Shown: one piece after another, positions 26,078 to 35,265 of the stretch | Layout of the letters: each line of letters starts with the position of its first letter | How positions within the stretch are numbered: position 1 is the first letter of the stretch | From: Cryobacterium roopkundense | GTDB lineage: Bacteria > Actinomycetota > Actinomycetes > Actinomycetales > Microbacteriaceae | Reading direction: 5' to 3' | NCBI RefSeq assembly: GCF_014200405.1 | Contig: NZ_JACHBQ010000001.1 | Location: forward strand, 992,001-1,056,000 | Length of the DNA stretch: 64,000 bases | Position numbers and translations under genes: made by a program | Notes under the pieces: model-generated | Told to the model about the DNA's origin: nothing | Databases searched by the model: none | What the model saw: the letters and a program-made list of their open reading frames with translations, nothing else

Positions 26078-27192
26078 TGGGTACTCCCACCACGGTTGAA
26101 CCCGGCGCTCCGCAGGAGAGCCGCCTTGTGGGCCCCGTGCGCATCGTGGGCGTGGGCCTGCTCGGCACGAGCGTGGGCCTCGGCCTGCGCAACCGCGGCA
26201 TCGAGGTGATCCTCGCCGACGCGTCACCGACCAACCTCAGCATCGCGATCGACTACGGAGCCGGCCGTGCCGCCGCCGCAAACGACGAACCGCAGCTCAT
26301 CGTGGTGTGCGTTCCCCCCGACGTTACGGCGGAGATCGTCGCACGCGAGCTCGAGGCCTTCCCGCGCGCGATCGTCACCGATGTGGCGAGCGTCAAGCTC
26401 GCGCCCCTGGCCGAGCTGCGAGCCCGGGGAGCGGATACGAGTCGCTACATCGGGTCGCATCCGCTCGCCGGCCGCGAAAAGGGCGGGCCTCTCTCGGGAC
26501 GCGCCGACCTGTTCATCGGCCGCCCCTGGGTCGTGGCCGCCCACGATGCGATCAGCTACCAGCAGGCCGGCGCGATCGATGACCTGATTCTGGACCTTGG
26601 CGCCATTCTCGTGGAGATGACACCCGAAGAGCACGACCGCGGGGTGGCGCTCGTCTCCCACGTGCCTCAGGTTATTTCTACGCTCATGGCTCGTCGCCTG
26701 ACGGATGCCGCGAACTCGTCGCTTAACCTCGCCGGCCAGGGCCTGCGCGACGTGACCCGCGTTGCGGCGAGCGACCCGGATCTCTGGGTGCAGATTCTCG
26801 GCGCGAACGCAGCCCCGGTGCGCGAGGTACTGCTCGCCTACCGCGAAGACCTCGACCGCTTCATCGAGGCCCTCGCCGACCCCGTCGCGCCGGGGGCCCA
26901 GCGGCGGGTGGCCGAAGAGCTCGCCGGCGGTAATGCCGGCGTGGCGCGCCTGCCGGGCAAACATGGCCAGGACCGCCGGTTCTCGTCGATGATTGTGATG
27001 GTCGACGACCGTCCCGGCCAGATAGCGCAGCTGCTCAACGACATCGGCGACCTCGGTGTGAACCTTGAAGATCTCCGCCTCGAGCACTCGCCGGGCGCAC
27101 AACTTGGACTTGCTGAAATTTCCGTTCTCCCCGAGGCCGTCTCCCGCCTCACCGATGAGCTGGCCGCCCGCGGCTGGCGGATTGCTGGTTAA
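26077..27192 (+). CDS. tyrA: Prephenate dehydrogenase
   Basis: 371 residues. Oxidises prephenate to 4-hydroxyphenylpyruvate in tyrosine synthesis. The NAD-binding motif [14 protein letters not shown] lies at about residues 25-38; substrate-site segments [13 protein letters not shown] and later [12 protein letters not shown] follow. The C-terminal 75 residues ([20 protein letters not shown]) form an ACT domain, which usually gives feedback control by tyrosine. The ATG shares one base with the previous stop (TAATG). Confidence 0.92.
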   Translation: MGTPTTVEPGAPQESRLVGPVRIVGVGLLGTSVGLGLRNRGIEVILADASPTNLSIAIDYGAGRAAAANDEPQLIVVCVPPDVTAEIVARELEAFPRAIVTDVASVKLAPLAELRARGADTSRYIGSHPLAGREKGGPLSGRADLFIGRPWVVAAHDAISYQQAGAIDDLILDLGAILVEMTPEEHDRGVALVSHVPQVISTLMARRLTDAANSSLNLAGQGLRDVTRVAASDPDLWVQILGANAAPVREVLLAYREDLDRFIEALADPVAPGAQRRVAEELAGGNAGVARLPGKHGQDRRFSSMIVMVDDRPGQIAQLLNDIGDLGVNLEDLRLEHSPGAQLGLAEISVLPEAVSRLTDELAARGWRIAG

Positions 27193-27196
27193 ACGA

Positions 27197-27889
27197 ATGG
27201 CCCGTCACACCCTCCCCACCGTCGTCGCCATCGACGGACCGGCCGGCAGCGGAAAGTCGAGTGTCAGCCGCGCCGCGGCCCGCCGCCTCGGCTTCGCCTA
27301 CCTCGACACAGGAGCCGCGTACCGCGCGCTTGCCTGGACCGTGCTCGACCGCCAGGTCGACACTGAGAATGCGGATGCCGTGGCGGCCGTTCTCAAGGAC
27401 TTCGACTACTCGATCGGTACAGACCCCGATGAATACTTCGTGCTCGTCGGGGAGACCGACGTGACCGAGGCCATCCGCTCGCCCGAGGTATCGGCCGCGG
27501 TGAGCGCCGTCGCCCGGGTTCCCGAGGTGCGTACGCACCTCACCGAACTGTTCCAGAGCCTCGCGGCTAACGTGGATCGGCCCGGCGTTGTCGTGGAAGG
27601 ACGCGACATCACCACGGTCGTCGCGCCCGATGCCGAGGTGCGCATACTGCTCACCGCATCCGAAGAGGCTAGAATGACTAGGCGCTCTGCGGAAATAACA
27701 ACCCAATCGGCCGAAACCGTGGCAGATCAGCTGCGATCGAGAGATCGTGCAGACTCACAGGTCGTCGATTTTATGAGCGCCGCAGACGGTGTCACCACCG
27801 TTGACTCCACCCATCTTGACTTAGAACAGACCATCACCGCGGTCATCGACGTCATCAATACACGTACGGCTAGGGCATCGCATGACTGA
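27197..27889 (+). CDS. cmk: Cytidylate kinase
   Basis: 230 residues from the ATG at 27197, four bases after the tyrA stop. Phosphorylates CMP and dCMP. The P-loop [14 protein letters not shown] is at about residues 13-26, [12 protein letters not shown] follows, and [14 protein letters not shown] marks the NMP-binding region. It overlaps the start of der by 8 bases; the cmk-der pair is widespread in actinobacteria. Confidence 0.95.
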   Translation: MARHTLPTVVAIDGPAGSGKSSVSRAAARRLGFAYLDTGAAYRALAWTVLDRQVDTENADAVAAVLKDFDYSIGTDPDEYFVLVGETDVTEAIRSPEVSAAVSAVARVPEVRTHLTELFQSLAANVDRPGVVVEGRDITTVVAPDAEVRILLTASEEARMTRRSAEITTQSAETVADQLRSRDRADSQVVDFMSAADGVTTVDSTHLDLEQTITAVIDVINTRTARASHD

Positions 27890-29393
27890 GGAATACGACG
27901 ACACGGGCTCCGCGCTCGATAACGAGCTGGCGGAGCGACTCGCCAACCTCGATGAGGAACTGGCCGCCAAGCGCGCGGAAGCGCTGCGCACCGGCCTGAA
28001 CGACTACGATCTCGACGAGGAAGACTTCGACGTACTGTCGACGGTCACCGACAACCCCGACGAGATCCAGTATCTCCCGGCCGTTCCGGTGATCGCCATC
28101 GTGGGTCGCCCGAACGTGGGCAAGTCTGCTCTCGTGAACCGGATCCTCGGCCGCCGCGAGGCTGTCGTGGAAGACACCCCCGGTGTCACGCGCGACCGTG
28201 TGGCGTACAAGGGCGAATGGCACGAACGTAAGTTCAGCCTCGTCGACACCGGAGGCTGGGAGCCCGACGCCAAGGGTATTGATGCGTCCGTCGCCGCGCA
28301 GGCCGAGATCGCCATTGATCTCTCCGACCTCGTCATGTTCGTCGTGGACTCCAACGTGGGTCCCACCTCGACCGACGAGGCCGTTGTGCGCATGCTGCGC
28401 AAGAGCGGCAAGCCCGTCTTCCTGGTGGCCAACAAGGTGGACGACGTTCGCCAAGAGCCCGAATCGGCCAGCCTGTGGTCGCTCGGACTCGGCCAGCCGT
28501 GGCCGGTTTCCGCGCTGCACGGCCGCGGCGTTGCCGACCTGCTCGACGAGATCCTCACGGTTCTGCCCGAAATTTCTGCCGTCGCCAAGCGCGAGGTGGG
28601 CGGACCCCGCCGCGTTGCCATCCTCGGTCGCCCGAACGTCGGCAAGTCCAGCCTCCTCAACAAGGTCGTGGGCGAAGAGCGCGTGGTTGTGAACGACCTC
28701 GCCGGAACCACCCGTGACCCGGTCGACGAGCAGGTCGAGCTCGGTGGCAAGGTATGGCGTTTCGTCGACACCGCCGGCATCCGTCGTCGCGTGCACCTGC
28801 AGCAGGGCGCAGATTTCTACGCCTCGCTGCGCACGAGCGCCGCCCTCGAGAAGGCCGAGGTTGCCGTTGTTCTCCTCGATGTGACCGAGGTCATCAGCGA
28901 GCAGGACATCCGCGTGATCGACCTCGTGATCGAGTCCGGTCGCGCGCTGGTTCTTGCCTTCAACAAGTGGGACCAGATCGACGACGACCGTCGCCGGTAC
29001 CTCGAGCGTGAGATCGAGCAGGACTTGGCTCACGTGTCGTGGGCCCCGCGCGTGAACATCTCGGCGCTCACCGGTCGCCACATGGAGAAGCTGGTTCCGG
29101 CCCTTGAGCTTGCGCTCGAGTCGTGGGACACCCGCATCGCCACCGGCAAGTTCAACGCCTTCCTGGCCGAGCTCGCCGCGGCGCACCCGCACCCCGTTCG
29201 AAGCGGCAAGCAGCCTCGCATCCTCTTCGGCACGCAGGCCTCGAGCCGGCCGCCGACGTTCGTGGTGTTCACCACGGGCTTCCTCGACCCGGGCTACCGT
29301 CGCTACATCCAGCGTCGCCTGCGCGAAATCTACGGCTTCGAAGGAAGCCCGATCAACCTCTCCATGCGAGTGCGCGAAAAGCGCAAGCGCTAG
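27882..29393 (+). CDS. der: Ribosome-assembly GTPase Der
   Basis: 503 residues. Tandem GTPase needed for 50S subunit maturation. Two GRPNVGKS P-loops are seen, at about residues 75-82 and 249-256, each followed by a DTGGW or DTAGI G3 motif and an NKxD-type G4 (NKVDD, NKWDQ). The C-terminal KH-like domain ends with the conserved [13 protein letters not shown]. An acidic N-terminal extension of about 65 residues precedes the first G domain, common in actinobacteria. A strong terminator follows. Confidence 0.96.
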   Translation: MTEEYDDTGSALDNELAERLANLDEELAAKRAEALRTGLNDYDLDEEDFDVLSTVTDNPDEIQYLPAVPVIAIVGRPNVGKSALVNRILGRREAVVEDTPGVTRDRVAYKGEWHERKFSLVDTGGWEPDAKGIDASVAAQAEIAIDLSDLVMFVVDSNVGPTSTDEAVVRMLRKSGKPVFLVANKVDDVRQEPESASLWSLGLGQPWPVSALHGRGVADLLDEILTVLPEISAVAKREVGGPRRVAILGRPNVGKSSLLNKVVGEERVVVNDLAGTTRDPVDEQVELGGKVWRFVDTAGIRRRVHLQQGADFYASLRTSAALEKAEVAVVLLDVTEVISEQDIRVIDLVIESGRALVLAFNKWDQIDDDRRRYLEREIEQDLAHVSWAPRVNISALTGRHMEKLVPALELALESWDTRIATGKFNAFLAELAAAHPHPVRSGKQPRILFGTQASSRPPTFVVFTTGFLDPGYRRYIQRRLREIYGFEGSPINLSMRVREKRKR

Positions 29394-29423
29394 AGCGGCC
29401 TCGCTGGTCGAGCCTGTCGAGTC

Positions 29424-29461
29424 CCCCGCGTGCCTACCTACCCAGGCACGCGGGGCTTTTT
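29424..29461 (+). terminator. Rho-independent terminator after der
   Basis: A 12-base perfect stem CCCCGCGTGCCT / AGGCACGCGGGG (29424-29435 and 29444-29455), an eight-base loop, then C and five T. It ends the housekeeping run. Confidence 0.9.
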
Positions 29462-29591
29462 CGGTTAACGGCAAAGATTACGACCTCATGGGCATTGCTG
29501 GCAGGGCTACCAAACCTCCGGTCCCTGATTTACCCTTGATCATCGGGCGCAGCGTGATCGAGCGGTTCCCCCTGAACGAGCAAGGAACCAC

Positions 29592-31205
29592 ATGGCGCCC
29601 ACTTCGCCGTCCGCAAACCGCGATGCCTCCCGCCGCCATCTGTCTATTCCTCGGTTGATCATCGCCGTCGTTGTGGTGGGTGCCCTGGGCGTGGGGGGAT
29701 TTATGACCGTCAGCTCGTGGGGAGCGGCGCGCGCCGCGGCATCCGTTGACCCGTGGTTTGCCGGGTACGCGGATGTGACAGCCACTCCCTCGCTCGCGTT
29801 TGAATCGCCCGCCAACACTGCTGGGCGGGACGTGGTGCTCTCGTTCATCGTGGCCGGCACCGATACGCCGTGCACGCCCAGCTGGGGCACGTTCTACTCG
29901 CTCCAGGAGGCCGCAGAGGCCCTCGACCTCGACCGCCGCGTAGCGCGGGTGAAGCAGCTCGGAGGCGAGGTGGTCGTGTCTTTCGGCGGGGCCATCAACG
30001 ATGAACTCTCGACAAGCTGCACCGAGCCTAAGAAGCTCGTTTCTGCGTACACGGACGTGCTCGACTACTACGACGTGTCGACGATCGACCTCGACGTGGA
30101 GGCCGCTAACCTCACGGATGCCGCGGCAGGGGAGCGCCGGGCCGCGGCCATCGCCACGTTGCAGGCGAACCGCCGCGACGACGAGAAGCCCCTTGCGGTC
30201 TGGCTCACCCTGCCTGTGGCTCCCAGCGGGCTCACCGAAGACGGCACCACGGCCGTGGCGCAGATGCTCGAGGCGGGCGTCGACCTCGCCGGCGTGAACG
30301 TGATGACAATGGATTACGGCGATCGCGATGACAGCGAAACCATGGCAGAGACGTCTATCAGCGCCCTCACCGCCACCCACCAGCAGCTGCTGACCCTGTA
30401 CCAGCGCGCAGACATGCCCCTCACCGATGCGACGGTGTGGACGAAGATGGGCGCCACGCCCATGATCGGCCAAAATGATGTGCGCGCCGAGGTGTTCACC
30501 CTGGAGGATGCCGCTGACCTGCAGGCCTTCGCCACACAGAAGAAGCTCGCCCGGCTCTCGATGTGGTCGCTCAACCGCGACCGCACGTGCAGCGCCAATT
30601 ACGCCGACCTCACCCGGGTGTCAGACTCCTGCAGTGGGATCGAACAGAACGGTGCGTCGTTTGCCACTATTCTCGGCGACGGGTTGACCGGCCGCCCGCA
30701 GGCCGGAGGCCTCAAGACGACGACGCCGGAGCCCATCGCCGAGGTGGCCGTCGACGACCCGGCCACGAGCCCGTACCCGATTTGGGCCACCGAGGGCACC
30801 TATGTGAAGGACACCAAGATCGTCTGGCACGGAAACGTGTACCAGGCCAAGTACTGGACGCAGGGCGACCTGCCCGACGACCCGGTGCTGCAGAGCACCG
30901 AAACCCCGTGGACGCTGATCGGCCCCGTGCTGCCTGGTGATGCACCGTACGTGCAGCCCAGCCTGCCCGTGGGCACCTACCCCGCATGGGACGGCGCCAC
31001 GGTGTACCGGGACGGTGATCGCGTGCTGCTTGGCACGGTGCCATTCGAGGCCAAATACTACTCTCAGGGCGATAGTCCAGAGGCCGCAGCCCTCAGCCCC
31101 GACTCGTCGCCGTGGCGCGCGCTCACGGCCGCGGAGATTGCCGCGGTTGAGTCCAGCACGGTGGACGGCGGCGCTGAGGGTGGCACCGCCGTGGCGACCG
31201 AGTAG
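29592..31205 (+). CDS. GH18 chitinase-like protein with tandem chitin-binding modules
   Basis: 537 residues. A charged N-terminus and one hydrophobic segment (about residues 20-40) act as membrane anchor or signal. A GH18-like barrel follows: VVLSFIVAG, GGEVVVSFGGAIN, and TIDLDVEAAN near residue 160, which corresponds to the DxxDxDxE catalytic motif with the last Asp and the acid Glu kept but the first Asp replaced by Ser. Near the C-terminus are two modules of the CBM5/12 type (VWHGNVYQAKYWTQGD and VPFEAKYYSQGDSP) with the aromatic residues that bind chitin. Probably acts on chitin or peptidoglycan-like polymers outside the cell. AAGGA ribosome site before the ATG. Confidence 0.82.
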   Translation: MAPTSPSANRDASRRHLSIPRLIIAVVVVGALGVGGFMTVSSWGAARAAASVDPWFAGYADVTATPSLAFESPANTAGRDVVLSFIVAGTDTPCTPSWGTFYSLQEAAEALDLDRRVARVKQLGGEVVVSFGGAINDELSTSCTEPKKLVSAYTDVLDYYDVSTIDLDVEAANLTDAAAGERRAAAIATLQANRRDDEKPLAVWLTLPVAPSGLTEDGTTAVAQMLEAGVDLAGVNVMTMDYGDRDDSETMAETSISALTATHQQLLTLYQRADMPLTDATVWTKMGATPMIGQNDVRAEVFTLEDAADLQAFATQKKLARLSMWSLNRDRTCSANYADLTRVSDSCSGIEQNGASFATILGDGLTGRPQAGGLKTTTPEPIAEVAVDDPATSPYPIWATEGTYVKDTKIVWHGNVYQAKYWTQGDLPDDPVLQSTETPWTLIGPVLPGDAPYVQPSLPVGTYPAWDGATVYRDGDRVLLGTVPFEAKYYSQGDSPEAAALSPDSSPWRALTAAEIAAVESSTVDGGAEGGTAVATE

Positions 31206-31208
31206 GGC

Positions 31209-31811
31209 CTACAGCGTGAGCTGCACGACCGCCCGGTGGTCTGTGGGGTGCGACACGACATCGAAGCTGGCCTTCACGAACTGGCTGAGCGCGCCGTGAT
31301 ACAGATCGGCGGCGGCAGCGTCGGGGCGTGCGGACACGTCGACCGGGTACGCTTCCACAATCCGTGCGCCGTGCAGTCGGGCGTGGTCCACGGCCCCGGC
31401 GAGTAGGGCGTTCGCCACTCTGCGGCGCCGAAACCCGATGCGCACCACAAAACACGTGACGGCCCAGACGGATGCGTCGTCAGGGTCTTCCCGACTGCCC
31501 TGCGTCACCACTTTGGTGCGTCGGAGTCGGCTGTAGTTCGGCCGCGGTTCGATGGCACACCAGCCTGCCGGTTCGTCGCCGACGTAGGCGATGAGCCCGG
31601 GGGCATGGGCGTTGGCGACGACCTGCTGCCTGAGCAGTGCACTGCACTCCTCGGGCGTGCCCTGCTTCCATCCTGAGGTCGGCGGCTTGAAGTACTGGCA
31701 CCAGCAGCGAGACGGGTAGCCCCGGGTGCCGAACACCGTACGCACGTCGGGCCAGGGGACATCTGCTACAGAGGTGACCGTGATCTGCTCCGTATTCTCC
31801 ATGCGGGACAC
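31209..31811 (-). CDS. GNAT-family N-acetyltransferase
   Basis: 200 residues. The acetyl-CoA site appears as VRIGFRRRRVANALLAGAVDHA (a Q/RxxGxG/A-like loop) at about residues 123-144, preceded by the strand VWAVTCFVV. The N-terminal half has RGYPSRCWCQYF, seen in small-molecule acetyltransferases of this kind. Substrate unknown. Start is GTG 31811, with GGAG upstream; ATG 31802 is an alternative. It converges with the chitinase-like gene, 3 bases apart. Confidence 0.75.
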   Translation of the reverse strand: MSRMENTEQITVTSVADVPWPDVRTVFGTRGYPSRCWCQYFKPPTSGWKQGTPEECSALLRQQVVANAHAPGLIAYVGDEPAGWCAIEPRPNYSRLRRTKVVTQGSREDPDDASVWAVTCFVVRIGFRRRRVANALLAGAVDHARLHGARIVEAYPVDVSARPDAAAADLYHGALSQFVKASFDVVSHPTDHRAVVQLTL

Positions 31812-31944
31812 GGTACTCCGGCCCTGAGAATCGTGGGGGCTCGCCGTTGCGGCTGTATGTGCACACGGGAAGGTCTGAGAGGCGGTAAGCTAATCAAGTT
31901 GTCTCCCGCGGGGCTTTGATTCTGAAGCTGTTACGCAGGGGCAT

Positions 31945-32018
31945 CGGGCTGTAGCGCAGCTTGGTAGCGCACCTGACTGGGGGTCAGGGGGTCGCAGGTT
32001 CAAATCCTGTCAGCCCGA
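31945..32018 (+). tRNA. tRNA-Pro (GGG)
   Basis: 74 bases. The acceptor stem CGGGCTG pairs with CAGCCCG; anticodon stem CCTGA/TCAGG encloses a CTGGGGG loop with anticodon GGG; the T-arm is GCAGG-TTCAAAT-CCTGT. The terminal CCA is not encoded. Its 3' half is the attachment site of the genomic island that follows. Confidence 0.95.
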
Positions 32019-32023
32019 CAAAA
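31985..32023 (+). other. attL: tRNA-Pro 3' end, left border of the island
   Basis: The 39 bases from CAGGGGGTCGCAGG to GCCCGACAAAA recur exactly at 55059-55097 and with two changes over 35 bases at 50261-50295. Integration into tRNA 3' ends restores the tRNA, which is what is seen here. Confidence 0.85.
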
Positions 32024-32068
32024 GGGCCGTTCGCGAAACTGTTCACGAAACGGTCCGGTCGGAACAAA

Positions 32069-32106
32069 AAGAAATCGCTCCTGAGGATTCTCAGGAGCGA
32101 TTTCTT
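32069..32106. terminator. Two-way hairpin terminator next to attL
   Basis: A perfect 17-base stem (arms 32069-32085 and 32090-32106, core AAATCGCTCCTGAG) with loop GATT. A-rich and T-rich ends on both sides allow it to end the tRNA transcript on the plus strand and the transposase-like gene on the minus strand. No gene is seen in 32107-32256. Confidence 0.8.
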
Positions 32107-32256
32107 GTTTAAGCGGTGAGTGCGTGGGGTTATGTCGGCGATTTGTCGCCCGGGACTGCGTCGCCGCTGGTTTTTCGCGTTTTGGGGCGCGTCGGATTGT
32201 TCGGAATGCGGGGAGGTTTGCCCTCTCGGGCGGTAGTCGGCGGCCTATGTGGCCGT

Positions 32257-34179
32257 TTAGGTTCTTCGCGGTGGTCCGCCGGTTTCGTCGGAGAATGGTG
32301 GGGCGGTGACTTTGGTCGGTGGGGTGGATCCGGGCGGGTAGGTATTTGTGTACGGATTGTGGAATTCGCGGTCGCGGCGTCGATTGGGCGCGACACGAGG
32401 TTCGCCGCCGATCAGCTTCTTGGCGTCGTCTTTGATCTTGTCGCTGATGAAGGCGGCGATTTTGCGTAGGTTGAAGTTGGTGAGCAGCATGGTGACGATG
32501 ATTTGGGCGGCGCCGAAGCCGCGGACGCGGCGGCGGCTGGCTGATTCGATGTCTTCGGTGCCGCCGCTTTTCACCTGGTTGTTGAGGGATTCGATGCTGT
32601 TTCTGGCGTGGACGTGGAATCCACGCCATTCCTTGGTGCCGTATTCAAACGCTTGGGCGGTGCGGCGATTGCGTGCCGTGTCGAAGGACACGGAGTGTTG
32701 GGCGCAGATCTTGTCGGCGAAGTCCGGGAGGTCCTCACCGTCGACGGACGGCAGCACCTTCCTGGTCTTGAGCATCTCGCGAAGCGGGCAGGTGACTGTG
32801 GGGCTTGGGCCGAGGGCGGGGCAGCGCAGCACGACGCGACCCTTGCTGTCGGGCTTTTCCTTCTGGTGCAGTCGAAATGCCCGGCGCTCCTCAATTCGTG
32901 CTTCGTAGGTTTCGTCGTCGATGCTTCCGCTCACGAGATCGATGGTGGCGTTTTTTATAGGCTCAGGAGTGGCGGGGCAGTAGGTGCCGCCCTCGATGTA
33001 GAGAGCGCCGTGATCGCCGCCTTGATGGCCCATACGGTCCGTGCGGTAATCAGTGGAGGGCAGGAATCCCTCCTTATGGGCGGGGTCGTGCAGGCGTTCT
33101 ACAAGGGCGTTGGCCCAGTATTGCTTGTCGGCGTCAGCGACTCCGGGGTCTAGGCCGACGGCTTTGGCCGCGCGCATGAGTGAGACGGCTTCCTCGGCGA
33201 CGCGGATATTGGGCAGGCTCATCGTCGCGGCGACGGCGAGGCCAGGGAACCTCTTTTGTCCGGGGGCTTCGGAATCGACTCGTACGGCGATGTTGATTTC
33301 CCAACCCCACCGATATTCTGCTGAATCGGCTTTCCTGCCAGGGGCGGTAAGGTCTGTCTCGCCCTTGCCGACGTCTGTGCGAGGGCCGGTGCTGACGTGC
33401 CAACCCGCGTAGGCATCGACGGGCCCCGGCTTCAAGGTCTTCATATCTTCAACGGTGGCTTCGTCTGCGACACGTTTCGCGAGGTTCTTCTTGGAGTACC
33501 CCTTCACCGTCGGGGTTCCGATATAGGTCTGGTCGAAGGAAATGTCCATCTGCTTGGAGGCCCGTCGAATGTTGCGGGGCTGTTCGTTATAGGTCATCAC
33601 GAGGAAGAGTTTGGTGAACTCATCAAGGCGGGCTTTGCGCTTCTCCTCCAATTCAACGTCGTGGGCACGGAGGATTGCCTGGATTTCTGTATAGGTTTTT
33701 GAGGTGCGTCGTTCCTGGGGGAACGGGTCCATGAGGTCGTTCATTCGGTGGAACGCGCGGCTGGTGTTGGCGTACCAACGGCTCTTTTCACCGACGTGGC
33801 CGACGAAGGCTTCGATGGATCTTTCCAGCCCGAGGAGTTCGCGGGAAGCGTCACTGAGGCGAAACATGAAGACGTCGCGCACGTTTGTCAGGAACAGAGC
33901 TGATCCTTCCTTCGCGAGCAGCAACAGAGCGGTCATAACCGCGCGTTCGGAGATGAGTGACGGGCGGCCACCGATGCTGAACGCGGGAGCATCTTCGTCA
34001 TGCCATGCCTGTAGTCGTTCCAGAACACCGGTTCTGCGCACGCGGCCCTCCATCAGCGCCACGGTCTGGTGGTCGATGACGTCGTGGATGCGCCCACGGC
34101 CCATGATCTCTGCTTCTGTCATCCCGCCGAGGTCGGGGCTATAGCCGGTGAAGCCGTAGTCGATGTCGCCGGCGCTCAT
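32257..34179 (-). CDS. DDE-transposase-like protein of the island mobility operon
   Basis: 640 residues. The layout resembles IS1182/IS4-type DDE transposases: SERAVMTALLLLA near residue 78, a first Asp in MDISFDQTYIGT, a second in GVADADKQYWANAL, and a Glu in ARNSIESLNNQVK followed by VRGFGAAQIIVTMLLTNFNLRKI, the usual C-terminal helix. A Cys-containing insert (YCPATP, LRCPALG, VTCPLRE) lies between the second Asp and the Glu. No terminal inverted repeats or target duplication flank the gene, so it is not a simple insertion sequence. Last gene of a six-gene operon; ATGA overlap with the gene upstream. Sits beside attL where an integrase is normally found. Activity is inferred, not shown. Confidence 0.6.
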   Translation of the reverse strand: MSAGDIDYGFTGYSPDLGGMTEAEIMGRGRIHDVIDHQTVALMEGRVRRTGVLERLQAWHDEDAPAFSIGGRPSLISERAVMTALLLLAKEGSALFLTNVRDVFMFRLSDASRELLGLERSIEAFVGHVGEKSRWYANTSRAFHRMNDLMDPFPQERRTSKTYTEIQAILRAHDVELEEKRKARLDEFTKLFLVMTYNEQPRNIRRASKQMDISFDQTYIGTPTVKGYSKKNLAKRVADEATVEDMKTLKPGPVDAYAGWHVSTGPRTDVGKGETDLTAPGRKADSAEYRWGWEINIAVRVDSEAPGQKRFPGLAVAATMSLPNIRVAEEAVSLMRAAKAVGLDPGVADADKQYWANALVERLHDPAHKEGFLPSTDYRTDRMGHQGGDHGALYIEGGTYCPATPEPIKNATIDLVSGSIDDETYEARIEERRAFRLHQKEKPDSKGRVVLRCPALGPSPTVTCPLREMLKTRKVLPSVDGEDLPDFADKICAQHSVSFDTARNRRTAQAFEYGTKEWRGFHVHARNSIESLNNQVKSGGTEDIESASRRRVRGFGAAQIIVTMLLTNFNLRKIAAFISDKIKDDAKKLIGGEPRVAPNRRRDREFHNPYTNTYPPGSTPPTKVTAPPFSDETGGPPRRT

Positions 34180-35174
34180 GCGGACACCTCTTCGCCGATG
34201 ACGAGGCCGACGTAGTTGGCGATATCCAGTGGTCGGGCGTGAACGAGGTGCTTGTCGAGGCAGCCGGTCGTGGAGAACCCGGCCAGGGCCATGAGTATGG
34301 GGAGGGGGAGTCCGTTATCGATCTGTGCGACGATCCATGTTGCACGCAGGCGAGTGAGGGTAGCGCGGACGCGGCCGGGGTGGTCGGTGAGGAACGTTTG
34401 GATGGCACGCGGACGGTATTCCTCGAAGCGGTAGCCCCGAAAGACGTACTCCATTGGGTCGCTGCGGCCGGCGAGGCTGCGGAGCAGGGTGCGGTTCCAC
34501 GGGTGGCGCACGGGAACTCGGCGGGGGTTCTTGCCGGGCACGGTGACGAAGAGGCGCCCGTCGACGATGTCGATGTCGCCGAGGCGGAGGTCGATGATTT
34601 CGTTGGCGCGGAGGCCGGCGCCGCCGGCGAGTCCGAGGAGGGCCTGGGCGTTTTGCCGTTTCAGGTCTGTCGTGAGGCTGGCGGCCCAGCTGTGCATGGA
34701 CGCGACTTCGGCGATGCTGAAGGGGCGCCGACGATTGGCATGGGGCGTGGGGAAGCGTGTGATGGTGTTTTCAGCGAGGGCTTCGGCGATGGTGCCGAGT
34801 TGGCGTGCAACGCCCCAGCGGTGAGTTTCGGAGTGTTTGGGAAGGCGTTCCTGCAGGTAGCGATACACGTTGTTCTGCGTGTACACGCGCTCGACGGTGA
34901 GTGTTGTTCCGGCGGTCGCCCACACCCAGGCGTTGAAGCGGCCAGTCATCGTCATCATCCGCCGCACGGTCTCGAACGTGCGCGGCTTCATGTTGATGGC
35001 AGTGATGATCGTGAACTCGCGCACGGCATCCCACTGCTGGGCAGAGAGCTGCGGCCGGAATCGGATGATCACTTCCCAGACGTGGTCGGGAAGTTCGGGG
35101 TCCGCAGTGCGCAGGTGGGCGTACGTGCGGGAGTCGGCGCGGGAGATGTCGTTGAGTCGGTCTTTTCGGGTCAT
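34176..35174 (-). CDS. Tyrosine-recombinase-like protein lacking catalytic His and Tyr (second)
   Basis: 332 residues. The C-terminal half aligns by eye with tyrosine recombinases: GGAGLRANEIIDLRLGDID keeps box I Arg, and GKNPRRVPV keeps the beta-hairpin Lys. Box II reads TRLRATWIV (His replaced by Thr, Arg kept), the LGH position reads LAGFS, and where XerD has TTQIY this protein has TTGCLDKHL, so no nucleophile tyrosine. It shares the RxRATW-V block with the protein at 35266-36171, so the two are paralogs. Probably a DNA-binding partner rather than an enzyme. It overlaps the transposase-like gene by 4 bases. Confidence 0.7.
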   Translation of the reverse strand: MTRKDRLNDISRADSRTYAHLRTADPELPDHVWEVIIRFRPQLSAQQWDAVREFTIITAINMKPRTFETVRRMMTMTGRFNAWVWATAGTTLTVERVYTQNNVYRYLQERLPKHSETHRWGVARQLGTIAEALAENTITRFPTPHANRRRPFSIAEVASMHSWAASLTTDLKRQNAQALLGLAGGAGLRANEIIDLRLGDIDIVDGRLFVTVPGKNPRRVPVRHPWNRTLLRSLAGRSDPMEYVFRGYRFEEYRPRAIQTFLTDHPGRVRATLTRLRATWIVAQIDNGLPLPILMALAGFSTTGCLDKHLVHARPLDIANYVGLVIGEEVSA

Positions 35175-35192
35175 GCAGAGTGTGTGTGCGGC

Positions 35193-35219
35193 GGAATTTT
35201 GGAGCCTGGCTCAAAATCC
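35193..35219. promoter_or_regulatory. Imperfect inverted repeat between the two recombinase-like genes
   Basis: GGAATTTTGGAGCC facing TGGCTCAAAATCC, pairing with two one-base bulges, inside the 91-base gap between the paralogous genes. It is the only sizeable non-coding gap in the operon. It may be a binding or recombination site, or a weak RNA hairpin. Confidence 0.35.
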
Positions 35220-35265
35220 GCCCAATTGCCCTATCCTCGATGATCACGGCGCACCAAAGCCCTGA

